Positions 21,061-34,790 of a stretch of DNA of 64,000 nucleotides are shown here, one piece after another; within the stretch, counting starts at the first letter, position 1, and each line of letters starts with the position of its first letter. The stretch is from NCBI GenBank assembly GCA_028023455.1, contig JAQFVV010006203.1:6418821-6482820 (forward strand), read 5' to 3'. This stretch comes from Epiperipatus broadwayi (taxonomy: Eukaryota > Onychophora > Udeonychophora > Euonychophora > Peripatidae). Both the position numbers and the translations under genes were made by a program. The notes beneath the pieces were generated by a model. The model was not told the DNA's origin. It did not search any database and worked only from the letters and a program-made list of their open reading frames with translations.

Positions 21061-23413
21061 AAATTCAAGGTTAAAGATGTCCTCTATTGGATAGCTAGCA
21101 GAATTGACCGAGAGTTTAAGTAGCATTTTTCTAAGAAATATATAAACCATAGTTAAGTCCATTTGTGACAAACTTAGGATTATATCAAAGTTCATTCAAC
21201 TTAAATTTTATATCAGTGCCCGCAGTTAGATGCAAAATTTCTATATAGTTTTTTTTTTTAAAAAAAAAGTAGTATTTGAGGATGGCCATTAACATAAATG
21301 CTTTTTTTTTATGTTTAAAGTTTTAAATGATTGTTGTCACCATGTGAGAAGCATTTATATTTTTGCGAGAATTTATTTCACTTTAATTCTGTTAATTTGT
21401 ATTATATGCTATTATTTCATCTGACTTACATGTTGCAAATAAAGTCTTTTCATTAATTTATTACACCCCCATCCGTGAGAATCTCGACCAATTTCAAGAA
21501 CATTTTCTGCAGAAAAAAGACGACGCATTAATTATTAAATGTTATAGGAAAAAAAAGTTTATTCTTTGTAGAATGTTTAATTCTAAAATAGTTTTTAAAA
21601 ATAATTATTACAAAATTATTTTTCAGTCAGTTTATTTTAATTACACATGAAAACAATATATAAAATAATTAGAAACTACGAGTAATTTATTCAGTCCTAT
21701 TTTCTAAAATTAAAGGGAAAAAAAATAAAATTCTACTGTACATTTAAGTTAAAACAAATAGTTTTGTTACGAACTGAATGAAAAAATTATGTTTTTAATT
21801 ATAAAAAACAAAGCAACAAAAAAATGTTTACAAAATAAACCTTGAATGAATTAAAAGAAAAATTAGCAAACGCGGGGTAGGAAGAGGAGAAATAATTATT
21901 AAGTAATGACTATAAATTAGATTAATTTGCATAATAAAAATAATATTCTGGATAATATAATAGATTGCAGCAATTGCTGATTGTGAAGACCCAAGAAATA
22001 AAATTCATTTGTTTTTATATCAGGATCATATTTCTCTTCATTTTATAAACTAATTAAAAGTTAATTTACTTGTATGCTTTTTTTAATTAATATTAAATTC
22101 TAGATTTCAAAACTGATTTAGAAGTAAACTATTTTGATTTTGTCTAATTATTATATACAGTTAAGCACATTAAAAAAAAAAAAAAGGACCTCTAGATATA
22201 GTAATAAAAACATTTACTTTATGTGCAGATTGTGCATTTTAAAAGATAGTTGAGGATTTCAGTAGAAAACTTGTTATTCAATAGAACAGCTGAACAGGCC
22301 ATCCATTATTGGATAGTAGATGAATATCTAGCCTGGTAAGTGGCACACTTAATAATTAAAGATTCTGGTGTCCAAATGTAACATGACCACAAATCATATG
22401 ATTATATTATTTAATGAGTACTCAAATATGTTTAACTGGAAGATGAGATATACATGATGGGAATCAACAATTAAACAATAAAATAGAAGGAAGGGTCACC
22501 AATCATTGTCACTTACATTTGATCAATGCTGATTATCTTGATATTTACAGCTACTTTACAAAAGTTTAAGGAGCTATTTTCATCACTAAGATGCGCAAGA
22601 AGATTAAAACCTCAAGATGATTGGAGTTGGTAAGATGAGTTTTAGTGCACTGTTCATAAAAATAAAAATAAAAGCAATTTTCTGATAATTATGAAGATCT
22701 CAAGATAATTGGAGTTGATTTGAAGACAGTTGATGGCTGGACACAAACCAAAAACATTGGCATATGGGATGCAATCTCCATTATTAGTGAGAAGATATAA
22801 AACCTATATAAATGCTGATTTAGTTTCTTTATTTCAGAGATAAATTAACTCCTTGCCTTATAATTAATCATCTGAGCATGTTTTTCTTGGATTTTTTTCT
22901 TCTAAAATGTGGATCAGTACAGACAAAGGTTGATGAAGCATACATCAGATGCCATAATTGGTCAGAAATTTTTTGTAGTTAATCTGGATTTTCTATGAAG
23001 CCTACAGTCCCTAAATTTAGAATATCCTAATCATCCAAATTCTAAATCATATGGGTACAAACTTTTTGTGCAAGAAGTATAGTGAATAACTTATTAAATT
23101 ATACAACAATGCTTAATTATATTAGATTGCTCAAATTTGTTTTTGCTCACAGAAAAAAATATGTACTTGTCATAAGTAGTGAACTTATTTTTTATTTAAA
23201 TAATTATGGCTGTAATATAAAAAATCCAAGAATATCTACATTTTGTTGTATCTCTTTTAACAATGGTGTTAGCAACTTGGTAGTGGTCTACAAGTAAAAG
23301 AATTTTGCTAATCTTGATGGTCTGAATCTGTATAATGTATCAAAAATTTAAATTATTTGCTTAACCAGTCTTTTTTTCGATGTAAACTGTGATGCTAAAA
23401 TATTGTAATGTTG
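21061..23413. other. AT-rich region without gene
   Basis: Long A/T runs and short non-coding ORFs. Around 22.26-22.85 kb there are small internal repeats (GATTGGAGTTG with AAGATCTCAAGAT or AAACCTCAAGAT), but no element ends. The 71-codon ORF at 23082 has no recognisable features. Confidence 0.5.
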
Positions 23414-23421
23414 TATTAGAG

Positions 23422-24934
23422 CAGCGTTTCCCAACCTGTGGTACGCATACCACTGGTGGTACGCGAGTTGCTGGTTGGTGGTACACGAAAAATAATCAAT
23501 AATGGCGGACATAAAAAATTAAATCATAAAAATATCATAGAAACATTTTTTCCTATAATTCATAAAAATTATTTTAATGAATAATATTATATAGTAAAGT
23601 TGTTAATATGTACAGTCGATGATCGAAAATCCAGCAATTGATATCGTTTTTTTTTTTTTTTTTTGGAGTGCACTTTTAAATTTAGCCGTTAGCCACCAGT
23701 AACTTGAGACGTCGCCGCCACTGTTGTGATAGTGCTGCACTCTCACTCACTTCACCGCATGACTTACAAGTGACAGGTTATTGTTTGTGATTGTATCGTC
23801 TTTGTTTATTAAAATTTATTGATCCCTATATAACCTGCTTATTCGAACTTAGACAAGAAGCACAGGTTTTTTTTAAGACAATCCTTTTGATCTCTCTTCG
23901 AAATTGTATGATTTTGATTGGCTTCAGGTGCTTGCATATTTATCTGATATTTTTTGCAAATAAATGAACTTAAATTTGACACTTCAGAATAACTCGATAA
24001 CGATCTTTAATGTTAATGATAAAATTGAAAGTATGATTAAGAAATTACATTTTTGGAAACAGTGTATTGAAAACAATCAACCGGAAGAATTCGAAACTCT
24101 TCATATTTTTTTGTTTGAAAATAAGGTTAGTCTGTCTCAAGATACACAGAAAATATAATAGCACATTTAACAGGATTAAAATTGTCTTTCATGGAATATT
24201 TTCCAAAACCCGAAAACACAAATGATAAGTGGATTTCAAATCCCTTCTATGAAGAAAATTTAGAAAAAGATACATCATTATCAATAAAAGAGAAAGAAAA
24301 TTTAATTAAATTATCGACACAATCTAATTAATTTTGGTTAAACATTAAAGAATATGAACAGTTTTCTGAGAAAGCTCTTAAATTATTATTACCATTTACT
24401 AGTATGGAATTAGTAGAAAGAGCTTTTTCTTCATATATTTTTTTTTAAAAAAAGTATTGAAACAGATTGAATGCAGCTGTAGACTTAAGAATATATCTTG
24501 CATCTTCTGAACCAAATTTCAAAAAATTATGTTTTCGAAACAAGCACAAGGATCTCATTAAATTTATTTTATAAAAACATTTGATTATGATAAGAAAATA
24601 TATTAATTGGGTTTTTATAATTTTGTATTTTTATTAAAACCATTTATTAGTAAATGAAATATGACAAAATAGTAGATAAATATGATACTTTGAACAAACA
24701 CATACATATATGTTACAGTGAGTTTATAATTTCAGTGAGTTTAAAATCCAGCATGACGTATGTAATTTGTCTCATTATGTGATGTGAATACACCCTATAA
24801 TATGTATAATGCAAATAAAATAACACACTCGCAATAACAAATTTCACAAAATACAATCATTTTTACGAAGTGGTACAATTTAGCATGATATACTACCAAG
24901 TGGTACATGAGCCAAAAAAGGTTGGGAAACACTG
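23422..24934 (+). mobile_element. hAT (Buster-type) transposon, 1513 bp, degenerate
   Basis: Terminal inverted repeats CAGCGTTTCCCAACCT and, inverted, CAGTGTTTCCCAACCT; perfect 8-bp target duplication TATTAGAG at 23414-23421 and 24935-24942, with TA at positions 4-5 as in the Buster branch. Sub-terminal GTGGTACGC and GTACCAC motifs recur at both ends. It holds the C-terminal third of a transposase with several lesions; catalytic regions are deleted. Confidence 0.93.
23898..24574 (+). pseudogene. hAT transposase C-terminal part, broken
   Basis: Conceptual pieces: WLQVLAYLSDIFCK, then after a frameshift MNLNLTLQNNSITIFNVNDK (the L-N-x-x-L-Q-G/N-x-x-x-I-F-x-x-x-D-K block of ZBED5/SCAND3-like hATs), YFPKPENTNDKWISNPF, FWLNIKEYEQFSEKALKLLL and SMELVERAFSS, the hAT dimerisation motif, ending near 24574. 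It has in-frame stops at about 24.16 and 24.33 kb and a poly-T/poly-A shift near 24.45 kb. Confidence 0.8.
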
Positions 24935-24942
24935 TATTAGAG

Positions 24943-26227
24943 GAATAAGGGTACTGAATCTATGAATCTTAGTATAGCAAGTAAAACTCCACCTTAAATA
25001 AAATCAACAAGTATATTACAATTTGTGGATGAAAGAAATTATTACATTATTCTTACAAACAATTATAATAAGAAATTATTTCATTAATTATTTCTTACAA
25101 ACAATTATAATAGTCACCTGTGTCTTGCTGACCTATAAGTATTTGTGACTTGTGTTAGTTTTACAATTAGCGATGAACTATTAGGATTTTTGTGAAGCTT
25201 TCAGAGACCTTGTTTTTATACATCTTATAAAATTAGCTTTTGAAAGTGTAAAAAGAATTTATATTTACTTTCACAGTTTTTGTAAAGATATCCAATATTT
25301 TTTAAGGCAAATCTCCAATATCTATCTGCTTTGTAAGAGATAAGATAGAAAATACAAATTGATTATTTATGTTTGCAAAACTTAATTTGACATTTGAAAA
25401 TAGTACATTGTTGTAACTAGTACTTGTAAAGTTTATCTATCCAATGAATACAAAATTGTTAACGGTGTATCAATTAGCATATATATATATTGAAATGGAA
25501 TTTTTCTATCTCATAATATAATAGTTTATATTTTTAGTTATATCCATTTTTGTCATGTATATTAATAATCAGAAAATAATAAATTCTTACAACAGCTATA
25601 TAAGTATCAAATTTTTTATATTTCTAATTATTAATTTATGGAAGAATAGCATAAAGATATTTATTCTTTTCCAATTTGATGATAGTATATATTATGTTTG
25701 TTGATAACATTTATATATAAAAAAACAAATGAATGGAAGTAGATTGATAGCGTTAAGTAGTGAGTAATCAAGATCTATTTGAAATAATTTTTTTTTTTTT
25801 TTAGATTAGATTGGTATGTTAATATCGGGTAAATGATACACACTATTATGAAAATATGTTACAACAAAGAATTTAATCTAGATTTTGCAAATTGCAATGA
25901 GTTTCTAATTACATATAACAAAAGAAAAAAGTGTTTTTAATAACTCAGATAAGAAAATATTATCTAGAGGCAAAATAAGAAAAGAAAATATTTACTGACT
26001 TCATATCTATTGTATATGCTACCAAAATTAAAAATAAAGTGCAAAATTCCCAATATGAAAAGGCTAAGTGACAGGAGGAGGGGGAATTTCTTCAAATACT
26101 ATAGAAAGGATTGTTGTTGTTTTTTTTAATGCGGTAGTTGTTTTTTTAAAAGGAAATTATGCCAGGTTGTCCAGCTAGATATATCCATGATTCCTCCTGG
26201 GAACTCCTTTCCCACAGCTGACCTTAC
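24943..26227. other. AT-rich region without gene
   Basis: No exon, RNA or element end recognised. A small duplication of TTATTTCTTACAAACAATTA occurs near 25.05-25.10 kb. Confidence 0.5.
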
Positions 26228-26863
26228 ATCTGCGTAGTGAAAATGTATCCAGGGCTGATATGAAGAATGCTGCAGTCTGCTAGCCAAGGACATAATCTAA
26301 TTTTGGTGTGAAATTGAACTATCTCAAGTAACAATTGGATGTACAGTTACCAATAGACCCTGTTCCAGGTGAATGATCTGCAAACTGGCCAACTATCTAC
26401 CTGAGCTCAGGATAATCAACATGTGTCTCACACTTTGTACTCCATCTGAAGGACTGTGCTTAAATTGTGGACTGGATGAAAATGAAATATTATAATGTAA
26501 TTGGACTTATTGTGATAGAAGTGATTTGGAAATTGTGTTTAAATTATCTGCGTAGTGAAAATGTATCCAGTGCTGATATGAAGAATGCTGCAGCCTGCTA
26601 GCCAAGGACATAATCTAATTTTGGTGTGAAATTGAACTATCTCAAGTAACAATTGGATGTACAGTTACCAGTAGACTCTGTTCCAGGTGAATGATCTGCA
26701 AACTGGCCAACTATCTACCTGAGCTCAGGATAATCAACATGTGTCTCACACTTTGTACTCCATCTGAAGGACTGTGCTTAAATTGTGGACTGGATGAAAA
26801 TGAAATATTATAATGTAATTGGACTTATTGTGATAGAAGTGATTTGGAAATTGTGTTTAAATT
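26228..26863. repeat. Tandem duplication of a 318-bp unit (two copies)
   Basis: 26228-26545 and 26546-26863 differ at only a few positions (for example CAGGGCTGA against CAGTGCTGA). The unit is richer in G+C than its surroundings and has no long ORF. The near identity points to a recent duplication. Confidence 0.92.
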
Positions 26864-27510
26864 ATTATATTACAAATTAAAGTTAATGAAAGAAAAGAAA
26901 TAAGATAGTGTATTATTATATGAATTATGTCAAATAACATGTACTTTATAAATCTATTATATTGTTTGTGTAGATTTAGTATTACTATTTAGTCACTAGA
27001 TAACTTAATGAAAATTGATTTGATCTATCCAGTAGGGCTGATTATGTGTTAGAACTTTCATATAGAGTTTGAATTGTCTTTTATGAGTGTTATTGTCTAA
27101 GTAAACTATGAGGGAGATTTGGTATCACCAGATACCATTTTGTTATGTGTGCCCAGGTTTCTTACTAGTCTAAAGAAGGGTTTACTCATTCTGAAATTTG
27201 AATCAAATTAATCTCTACATCTAGGTTAAATCAGTTTACTTATTTGTTTTTTTTTTTCCTGGTGTTGCCTTGCTAGGATCAACATACTCTGTTTCCATGA
27301 CAATTTACTGGCCCATGGCTAAAATTAACATTTCACACATATCTCTTGGGAATGTTATGTTTTTTTTTTACCTGTATATATAATATTTATTTGGAGTAAG
27401 AATCTACATTTAGTAATAATTGATTTAATTGACCTTAAATAAGAAAAAAGATTGTAAATGGATTTAAATAATGATCAAAACTTAAGCCTTTCTCTTTCTA
27501 ATTACAAACT
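26864..27510. other. AT-rich region without gene
   Basis: Nothing recognised. Confidence 0.5.
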
Positions 27511-27514
27511 TACT

Positions 27515-27905
27515 GTGTGCTTAATAAATAATCAGAATGTTATATTAGTTTATATATATCCATTAAAAAGATCTTAAATATTAACTTGTAAATTGCAAGA
27601 TTTTACATAAATTAATTTGTAAAAGGAAATAGTGGATTAAATATGAAGAGAGTAATATCTTCATTCTCTCAAATCATTGGCCTTTATAAATAAGAATTTA
27701 GGTTAAAGGTAAGACAGATGCTCCTATCTTTATAAAATCTCTATCTTGGGTTGAGGTTTGAGAGTTCCCTCTGTAGTCAAAAACTACATTGTTTAGTTAT
27801 TATACAAATGTTTAAGATGCATGTGAAAAAGGTTAAAAGCCTGTTACTAATTACAAAATATGCACTTAATAAATAATCAGAATGTTATATTATGTTTACA
27901 TTATT
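27515..27905. repeat. Repeat family D, tandem copy with 345-bp period
   Basis: TTAATAAATAATCAGAATG occurs at 27521 and 27866; between them are the family D landmarks GAATTTAGGTTAAAGGTAAG, CTATCTTTATAAAATCTC and GAGAGTTCCCTCTG. Matches 9.6-10.2 kb. Confidence 0.7.
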
Positions 27906-28245
27906 ATTAATTAATTTAACTATATTAGGATATTTGGTGCCATATTGTATTTTTTTAAAAATTATTTGAGATCAATTTTCATATTAACTTCAATTTTAAT
28001 GTTAGAGCAAAAAGTTTTACAATGATAGAAACTAGAAAAACTAAGGGAAAAATAAAGTTAAGATAAGTAGTGATTACCATAAAAAAGTAAGGAAAAAAAA
28101 AGAAATTTCAATATCCAAAAAAATTACATTATTGTTTGTTCATAATTTTTAATTTATCATTAAATAAATCTAAAATTACATCTTCATTGATAATTTCTTT
28201 ATATTCCTCACAAAATTTTAATTCAAACCATATATATATATATAT

Positions 28246-28443
28246 TTATCTGAAATAATCCATAGCTTCAGAACTTACAAAAGTAGTACCATAAGAGACT
28301 AAAGTCCTAGCATATTTGTTTGCCTTCAAAATTGAGTTCATATCATCATTACATTCATATCTTTTTCTCTCAGATTTATTATATCTTATTCTTTGTATGG
28401 AGTCATGTGTGGCATACCATTGTAACTTTATTATTTTTGGCAA
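28246..28443 (-). pseudogene. Possible hAT-type transposase fragment (weak)
   Basis: The frame reads LQWYATHDSIQRIRYNKSER, then a helical part to DYFR and a stop. W-x-A-R/T-x-D-x-x is the pattern of the TRW-S-A-R-x-D-A segment in ZMYM/SCAND3-like hAT transposases, but the TR before W is absent and no further motif supports it. It may be chance. Confidence 0.25.
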
Positions 28444-29926
28444 TTGATATTATTTGTTTTGAGAAACACCCTCTTTTTTCAGTTGCACTCTTAAATATTC
28501 TGCATTAGGTTAGAGATAGTTCTGATATGCAGATCTGTCTTTCTGTGCTTTGCCAGTATTGTAGAACATAAACTGATAGTTATTTATTTACAAATGTAAA
28601 ATTGTATTTATAAGCCTAAATAAGTAATATACATTAACTTTACTATCGATTCATCACTAGATTGGTAAGACATTCTCAGTATTTAAATGTACTCCTTGTG
28701 GAATGATTGTTGTGTAAAAATGTAGAATTTCTTGTGATAGTGCCCACATTTAATAAAAAGCTTTTATCAGTCAGACAAATTCACAATAGTCAATTATCAT
28801 TTAATTTGTAAATTTATTATCATAAGCTGTAATCTTCTAAAATTTATTTCTCCTATGCAGTAAAGTTATACAGCATAGTGATTCAGTAGCTTAATTTTGA
28901 AGATTTTAGATTTCCAAAATTGTGGCTTATTTGATTGTCATTATTTTTAAATAAATGTTATATATATATATATATATAGTTTTAATAACATCTCAATCAC
29001 ATATGATTTTCCTAGATATCTTAACATTATATAATCAAGGATACAATTATATTTTATTTTAATTATTAAGGGTACATGTATATAAAAATTAAAATGGTCT
29101 ACAGATGTTAAGAATGCATCTAAGAAATAAATATTCTTTTTTTTTTGTTCTTAATCTTAAATGATCATTTTAATCCATGAATAATTATTAAAAGAAGACT
29201 GCTTTTGTGGTGAAATTATTATTTGCTTATTATCCAACATAAATTTAATGCTTAAATTATTTATCTTAAAGTTATAAGAAAGATTTTGATCTGAGTTATT
29301 AATAAGATATCCTGAATGGTCATAAAATTCCTTATCCACTCTTGGTATTCAAATGCTATCCTAGTAGATTATTTTTATTCTAAATTAAGAGTTTCTATGC
29401 ACTTTACTTCAATTAAAATATTCTCTTTTAAATTTGTTATTATTATTGTAAATTAGGTAGACATTATCTTAGGAGTAAGAGTATGTCTCTTTATATTTTC
29501 ACTAGAATGCCATTCATTGTTTAATAATTGGCAAATAAGATAAAAGAGTGAAAATTTTAATATTAGAAATATTTAATAAAGAATCCTGTGATCTTATTAT
29601 TATAATCAATGATCAAAAGAAATTGTTTTTGGCAAAAGAAATTATTTTGAAAGTAAAGTGGCACAAATAAAACCTAAGAAACATTATTACTTTTTATCAA
29701 GAGTTTTGAGTTGTGGATCAGATCATTGCAATGAAATGTTGAGAACAGTGTTTGTGAGATGTGTTATTATATTGTAGAGGAGTATAAAAATGTTATGAGA
29801 AAAGAATATATTATAGCCTAACTACTCTTTGGTATATGCTTTCAATATTAAGAGCATTTGTAGTTTGTAAGAATGAGTTGAGAATTTTTTCTCCTCTAAA
29901 AATTTATGAAATGTTAATAATGCTTA
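28444..29926. other. AT-rich region without gene
   Basis: Contains a short AT dinucleotide run (about 28.96-28.98 kb); otherwise nothing recognised. Confidence 0.5.
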
Positions 29927-30053
<127 letters not shown>

Positions 30054-30190
30054 GAAACACAGGCTTATTATATACCTGTGTCTATATATGTAATATAGGG
30101 TATATGAGCACAGACTTTCAGATGACCCATCACTCTCCACTCTATCTAATATCACTGATACACTCAAGCACATATATGCTGAAAAGATAA

Positions 30191-30249
30191 ATAATCACCA
30201 ATATACGTATTTCATGCTAAACCAGCAATCATCAGTTGGTCCAGATTAT
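30191..30249 (-). ncRNA. Hammerhead ribozyme motif, family A copy A3
   Basis: Minus strand: outer stem I ATAATC with GATTAT, a GGA bulge, inner stem I CCAA with TTGG, core CTGATGA, stem II TGCT/AGCA with GGTTT loop, GAAA, stem III ATACGTAT (palindrome). Core intact. Confidence 0.7.
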
Positions 30250-30375
30250 CATCTCCCACACCTATATACTATAAGAGTTGGAGGGTGTAGTAGATTGGAG
30301 CCTGTCCATTAAAGTATGAAGATTGTCTATCTTAATATATATCTGAGCACTTATAGTATATAGGTGTGGGAGATG

Positions 30376-30434
30376 ATAATCTGGACCAACTGATGATTGC
30401 TGGTTTAGCATGAAATACGTATATTGGTGATTAT
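30376..30434 (+). ncRNA. Hammerhead ribozyme motif, family A copy A4
   Basis: Identical in layout to A3 on the opposite strand, as expected from the foldback. Core intact; 59 bases from outer helix to outer helix. Confidence 0.7.
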
Positions 30435-30498
30435 TTATCTTTTCAGCATATATGTGCTTGAGTGTATCAGTGATATTAGATAGAGTGGAGAGTGATGG

Positions 30499-30500
<2 letters not shown>

Positions 30501-30578
<78 letters not shown>
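30501..30578. repeat. TTA trinucleotide microsatellite
   Basis: About 26 TTA units abutting the right arm of the family A foldback, then a short CCT run. With the tract at 29927-30050 it flanks the foldback on both sides. Confidence 0.95.
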
Positions 30579-30728
30579 CATCCTCCTCCTTATGGTTCTT
30601 TATTATAGCATATATCATATGTAAGAACCCTGCACTTAGCCCACATTGTCATATTGTTTGAGTCAAATTATGTCATCTGGCTGATTGTGATTTTATTATT
30701 ATTTTTTCTTGGTAGAGTCTTTACATTT

Positions 30729-30815
30729 CACTTTCTCTTGGTTATAGTATATATATATATATGTTATATACATTATATACTTTCTCTTGGTTATAGTATA
30801 TATATATATATGTTG
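30729..30815. repeat. Short tandem duplication around an AT run
   Basis: CTTTCTCTTGGTTATAGTAT followed by an AT run occurs at about 30.73 and 30.78 kb, a 50-bp period. Confidence 0.8.
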
Positions 30816-33785
30816 AAAACAGACTTAACACATACATAGTGTACATTTTGTGTAGACTGTGAACAAAAAATTAAGAAAAAAAAATTATTTTATCAATTTT
30901 AAATAGTGGACAACTGAAGTTACTGTAATAGTCTGCTGGAAGAAGGGGAATGCATCTCACTATGTTTGGGCCTAGGGTCTTTGCTTAAGATGCTGTGAAT
31001 GATGCAATGAAATACATATCTACCTCCAATGGGCTAGCTCTAAGTTTACACATTAAATTCAGATACAATTTAGGCTAGTTCATTCATACCTCACCCCTCT
31101 TTCAGATTCCATTATGCCTCCAAACTCAGGAAAAATGTTGCCATCAGTTCTCTTCAGGGGTGAATTTAGTCTAGATAGCAACTATCATACTGCTATATGG
31201 ATTCCAATTGTGTGAAGGGTTCATCTAACCATATTACTATATTATGAAGTGAAAAGAAAGTGTGTATATATACATGTATATCTGGTTATGAATTGATGAA
31301 CAAATGGATAAATAATTTTGACAAACCAGAGACCATTTTAATGAAAATCAAGTTAACATTTATTAACTAACAAAATGAAAATTCAAAACTCTTTTAAGGG
31401 ATGATAAAAAATATGTATATATTTTGTATATGTCAAGTATGTATTTCTACCACATTAACGATTAAATGTGGTTACTATTCCAACCCTTACCCATGGTAGA
31501 TACATATGACAAGGCACTAACTATTTACAAAGCAGATAAAATTTAACAGAAAGAAAAAAATCATTAATTCATTATTACAATGATCGTGAAACTAACTATT
31601 TTACAATATATCAAAGTATGTACAGTAGCTTCATTGTCCGATTCCAGCTGTAGAAGTTCCATCTTCTTTGGGTACCCCCCAACTATGTACAAGTTTCCCA
31701 GGGTTGATAGAAAAGAACATCTATGCAAGAAGATTAGTCATTCACACTGAATAAACAAATATGAATGATCATTGTTAAGTCACTATGGAGGGAGAGCTAA
31801 ACTTTATTTAACAAAAAAAAGATTTTCTTTAACTTAACAACCTTCCCCATTGTATTTTCTTGATTTCAATTACAGTGGATTCTTCCAAGTTGTAGATATT
31901 TAGATTTCCAAGTACCGAAGTGAAATAAAAATAGAATTCTACAAATGTATATATATATAATAATACATAATAAACTTTCTTCAAATCATCTTGAACAATG
32001 TTCATGAATTTGGCAAATAATCTCTTTTATAGATAGTCTATCATTTTTGGGTCATCCTTCTTTGGCAAGTCATGCATCACTCATGGGAACTTCTTGGTAA
32101 TGCACTTGAAATGATTATTTCCATCTTCTGTAGTTGCCTTCCTTCTGGATCTATCAAGACATTTAAGACAGGCCATTTTATGTTTCATTAGGTATTATAC
32201 AGGTGAATATTAAATCATCATGCTTCCAATGGTCAGGGACAATACCACTCCTATCCTATGGCAATGTTAAATTAGCCAGAATACATTGCTCTGCACTTCA
32301 TAAAAGATTTAAATTTTCTTAATTTGCTATTTGGTATTTAATGGCTTTTATAAAAAAGGTAATTATTTCATCATTTATATATATATGCTGGTGTTGTTTT
32401 ATTTCTTTATTTTATCCGTATTTGAATAATAGCACAGTTTTTATTTTGAAATGTCAATTTAAAACCAGTTCAGTTATTTTTATCCAACCTTCAAAACTTT
32501 TTCTGTTTAAATATTAGCTATAGTTTTTTATAATCTTGCATTCTGAAGATTAGATAAATAATTTGGAATGTTTGAATAAGTCGTTCATATTTCCCTTAGA
32601 TTTGAATATTCGATTTTTAGATGTTGGTGTTATACAGCTATTATATCCTTTTGAAAATAATAAAAGACAATGGAAATGAACTGGGTTTAGTTTCTGTTGT
32701 TTAGTATACTTGCATTTCTATTTCCTTTTCCATTGCTGTATGTGCCTATTGTTGCATATATTATATTGATTGTTAAGTAAAAATAAAATTACATAATAGA
32801 ATTCTGTTTTCACCTTCCACATTTGGTTACCTAGTGACTGGCTTGATATTATGTCATCTCTATGTTTATCAAGTCTAAGTCTTGTATTATGACATAAAAT
32901 ACATTGACATTGAATTCATTATTGGTATTCATATATATTTGTATGATTTCTTTAACTAGGGTTTTTATCTTTTTATTAGATAAGAAATTAGTCTATTGTG
33001 ACATTTATTCAATATAGTATTTAATAAAATAAATGTTTGTTGCATATATATATATGTGTGTGTATGTTTACTCTATAAAATGCTAATGTATGCTCAACCA
33101 TCTATTAACTAATCTTACATTTTAAATGAGTTTGATTTGGTGATGTGAGTAAACAAAAGCTGGACTCAATCAGATTGTAAGCTACCCTTACAGGGTTAAA
33201 ATTTTAAGCTGTGATTAAAATTTTAACACTTAAGTAATGTATACATTTTGTTTAGCGGTGGATTGTCTCTTTCTCTCTCTCTCTTTTTTTTTTTTTTTAC
33301 AAAAGAAGGGTTACAAAGCCTGCTCATTTTATCTTGACATTTTCTCAACTGTATATATGTTCTTGCTTGATTTCCTATTCCATTAACTGCATTACTGTAA
33401 AATGAGATTTATATGTGGGTCATTTTTTAAATTTATAATGGATATATGGTTCAAACTCAAACAGCAATGTGTCTCTATTACAAATGGCACATAGTTTAAT
33501 TTGTTAACCTTTGTCCGGCTCTTTTTTGAGACTTACTGGATATTTTTGAAGATCTAAATGAAGTATTGGAGTGTCTATCATTCTGTATGGATCAATTCCT
33601 GATCTCTAAACTATCCCAGTAATTGCTTTTGTGCTTACCTGGATATACTCTCATCACAAACTTTTGGCCCTATTATTTATTTATTTTTTGATGTCACTGA
33701 CCTTTCTTTTCTAGTCTCAACTAAAATTCATGGCTATTTTTTAAATTGTATATAATCTGAGTGTATTAATTAGATGGTCACTATG
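30816..33785. other. AT-rich region without gene
   Basis: Slightly less AT-rich in 30.9-31.8 kb, with no ORF over 60 codons and no splice-bounded conserved peptide that I recognise. Confidence 0.5.
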
Positions 33786-34296
33786 ATTAACCAAAATAAG
33801 GCTTTAAATCAAACTGTGGGTGTTGTATGTATCCTTATTTCCCTCTTTCCACATTTATCCAAAATGCATTTGGACCTGGCTGTTTCACAATAGTGAATGA
33901 TCCTTCACATGGATGATAGAATTTTTGACTCTGATTTTCCAGTGGTTTACTTCGGTGGGGCATCTTAATAAAAACTTTATCTCCTATTTTAAAGTTGTGT
34001 ACATTCCTCTTTTTGTTTTTGTTTCTTCACTCAGCCTTGTCTATTAGTTGTTCATAGGCTTTTAATATATTATTTTCCATGTCACTTTGGGTTTGTTTAA
34101 TTGTGGGTTGGTTCTTAATTAATTTCATGTCACTCTTGGATTGCTTGGTTGCCCTATATTCAATGTTTAGTTGAGTGGCCATAAGCTGTGGTTTAATGAA
34201 ACATGTAGATGCGTAGGTTTGTATCCTACCTACTCTTAAACATCTATTCCTTGCAATTGTGATGTCATCAGTTATTATCTTTTTTTTTTTAAACAT
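33786..34296 (-). pseudogene. LTR-retrotransposon integrase C-terminal relic
   Basis: Minus strand, one in-frame stop: ILKAYEQLIDKAE, stop, then FKIGDKVFIKMPHRSKPLEN, QKFYHPCEGSFTIVKQPG and PNAFWINVERGK. The F-K-x-G-D-K-V-x-I-x-x-P block followed by K-F-x-x-x-x-E-G-x-F-x-I is the SH3-like C-terminal domain of Ty3-type integrases. Sequence upstream (89-codon ORF) is helical and uncertain. No reverse transcriptase or LTR was found, so this is an isolated fragment. Confidence 0.6.
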
Positions 34297-34509
34297 TATA
34301 TTTGGGTTTAGTCCAGTTTACATGTTCCAGGGCGCAATCCTTGAGGTCCATTCTCAATACTTGTTTCTTAAGCATCAGTATTCATGTGCTTAATGAATGT
34401 GAAGGGGCCTTGATAGGTATTGCATAACTTGTGGAACTGTGGATCTTTTTGTCAATTTGTTGTTTGAATGGCAATTGACTTCCAAAGCAAATGACAAATA
34501 TTTATTAAC

Positions 34510-34790
34510 AAGGGCTTCATGATATAATAATAATGCATTCGTCTGCTAATCACATAATCCGAGTTATCTCTATCTGGGTAAAACTTGATTTTTTTTTTCT
34601 TTTTAAGTTCAGGATTTTTTTTTTAAATAGCTGGTTCAAATTTCATCTCAAAATAACTGTTTATTATTGGCTGATAAATGAGTATCTCTCTGTTCTTGCT
34701 AGAGAGTAAGCAGGTGGAAAAATTCTACCTAAAAATTGAAAGCCCCTGAGTTCTCCATCACTAGTCCGTCGTAAAGGATTATCAAAGAGG
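34510..34790 (+). repeat. tRNA-like SINE copy
   Basis: Head GCATTCGTCTGCTAATCAC, then ATAATCCGAGTTATCTC (decayed B box), similar to 11.78 kb. The body has AATAGCTGGTTC, GATAAATGAGTATC and a 3' end reading CTAGTCCGTCGTAAAGG. Ends and target duplications not resolved. Confidence 0.4.
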
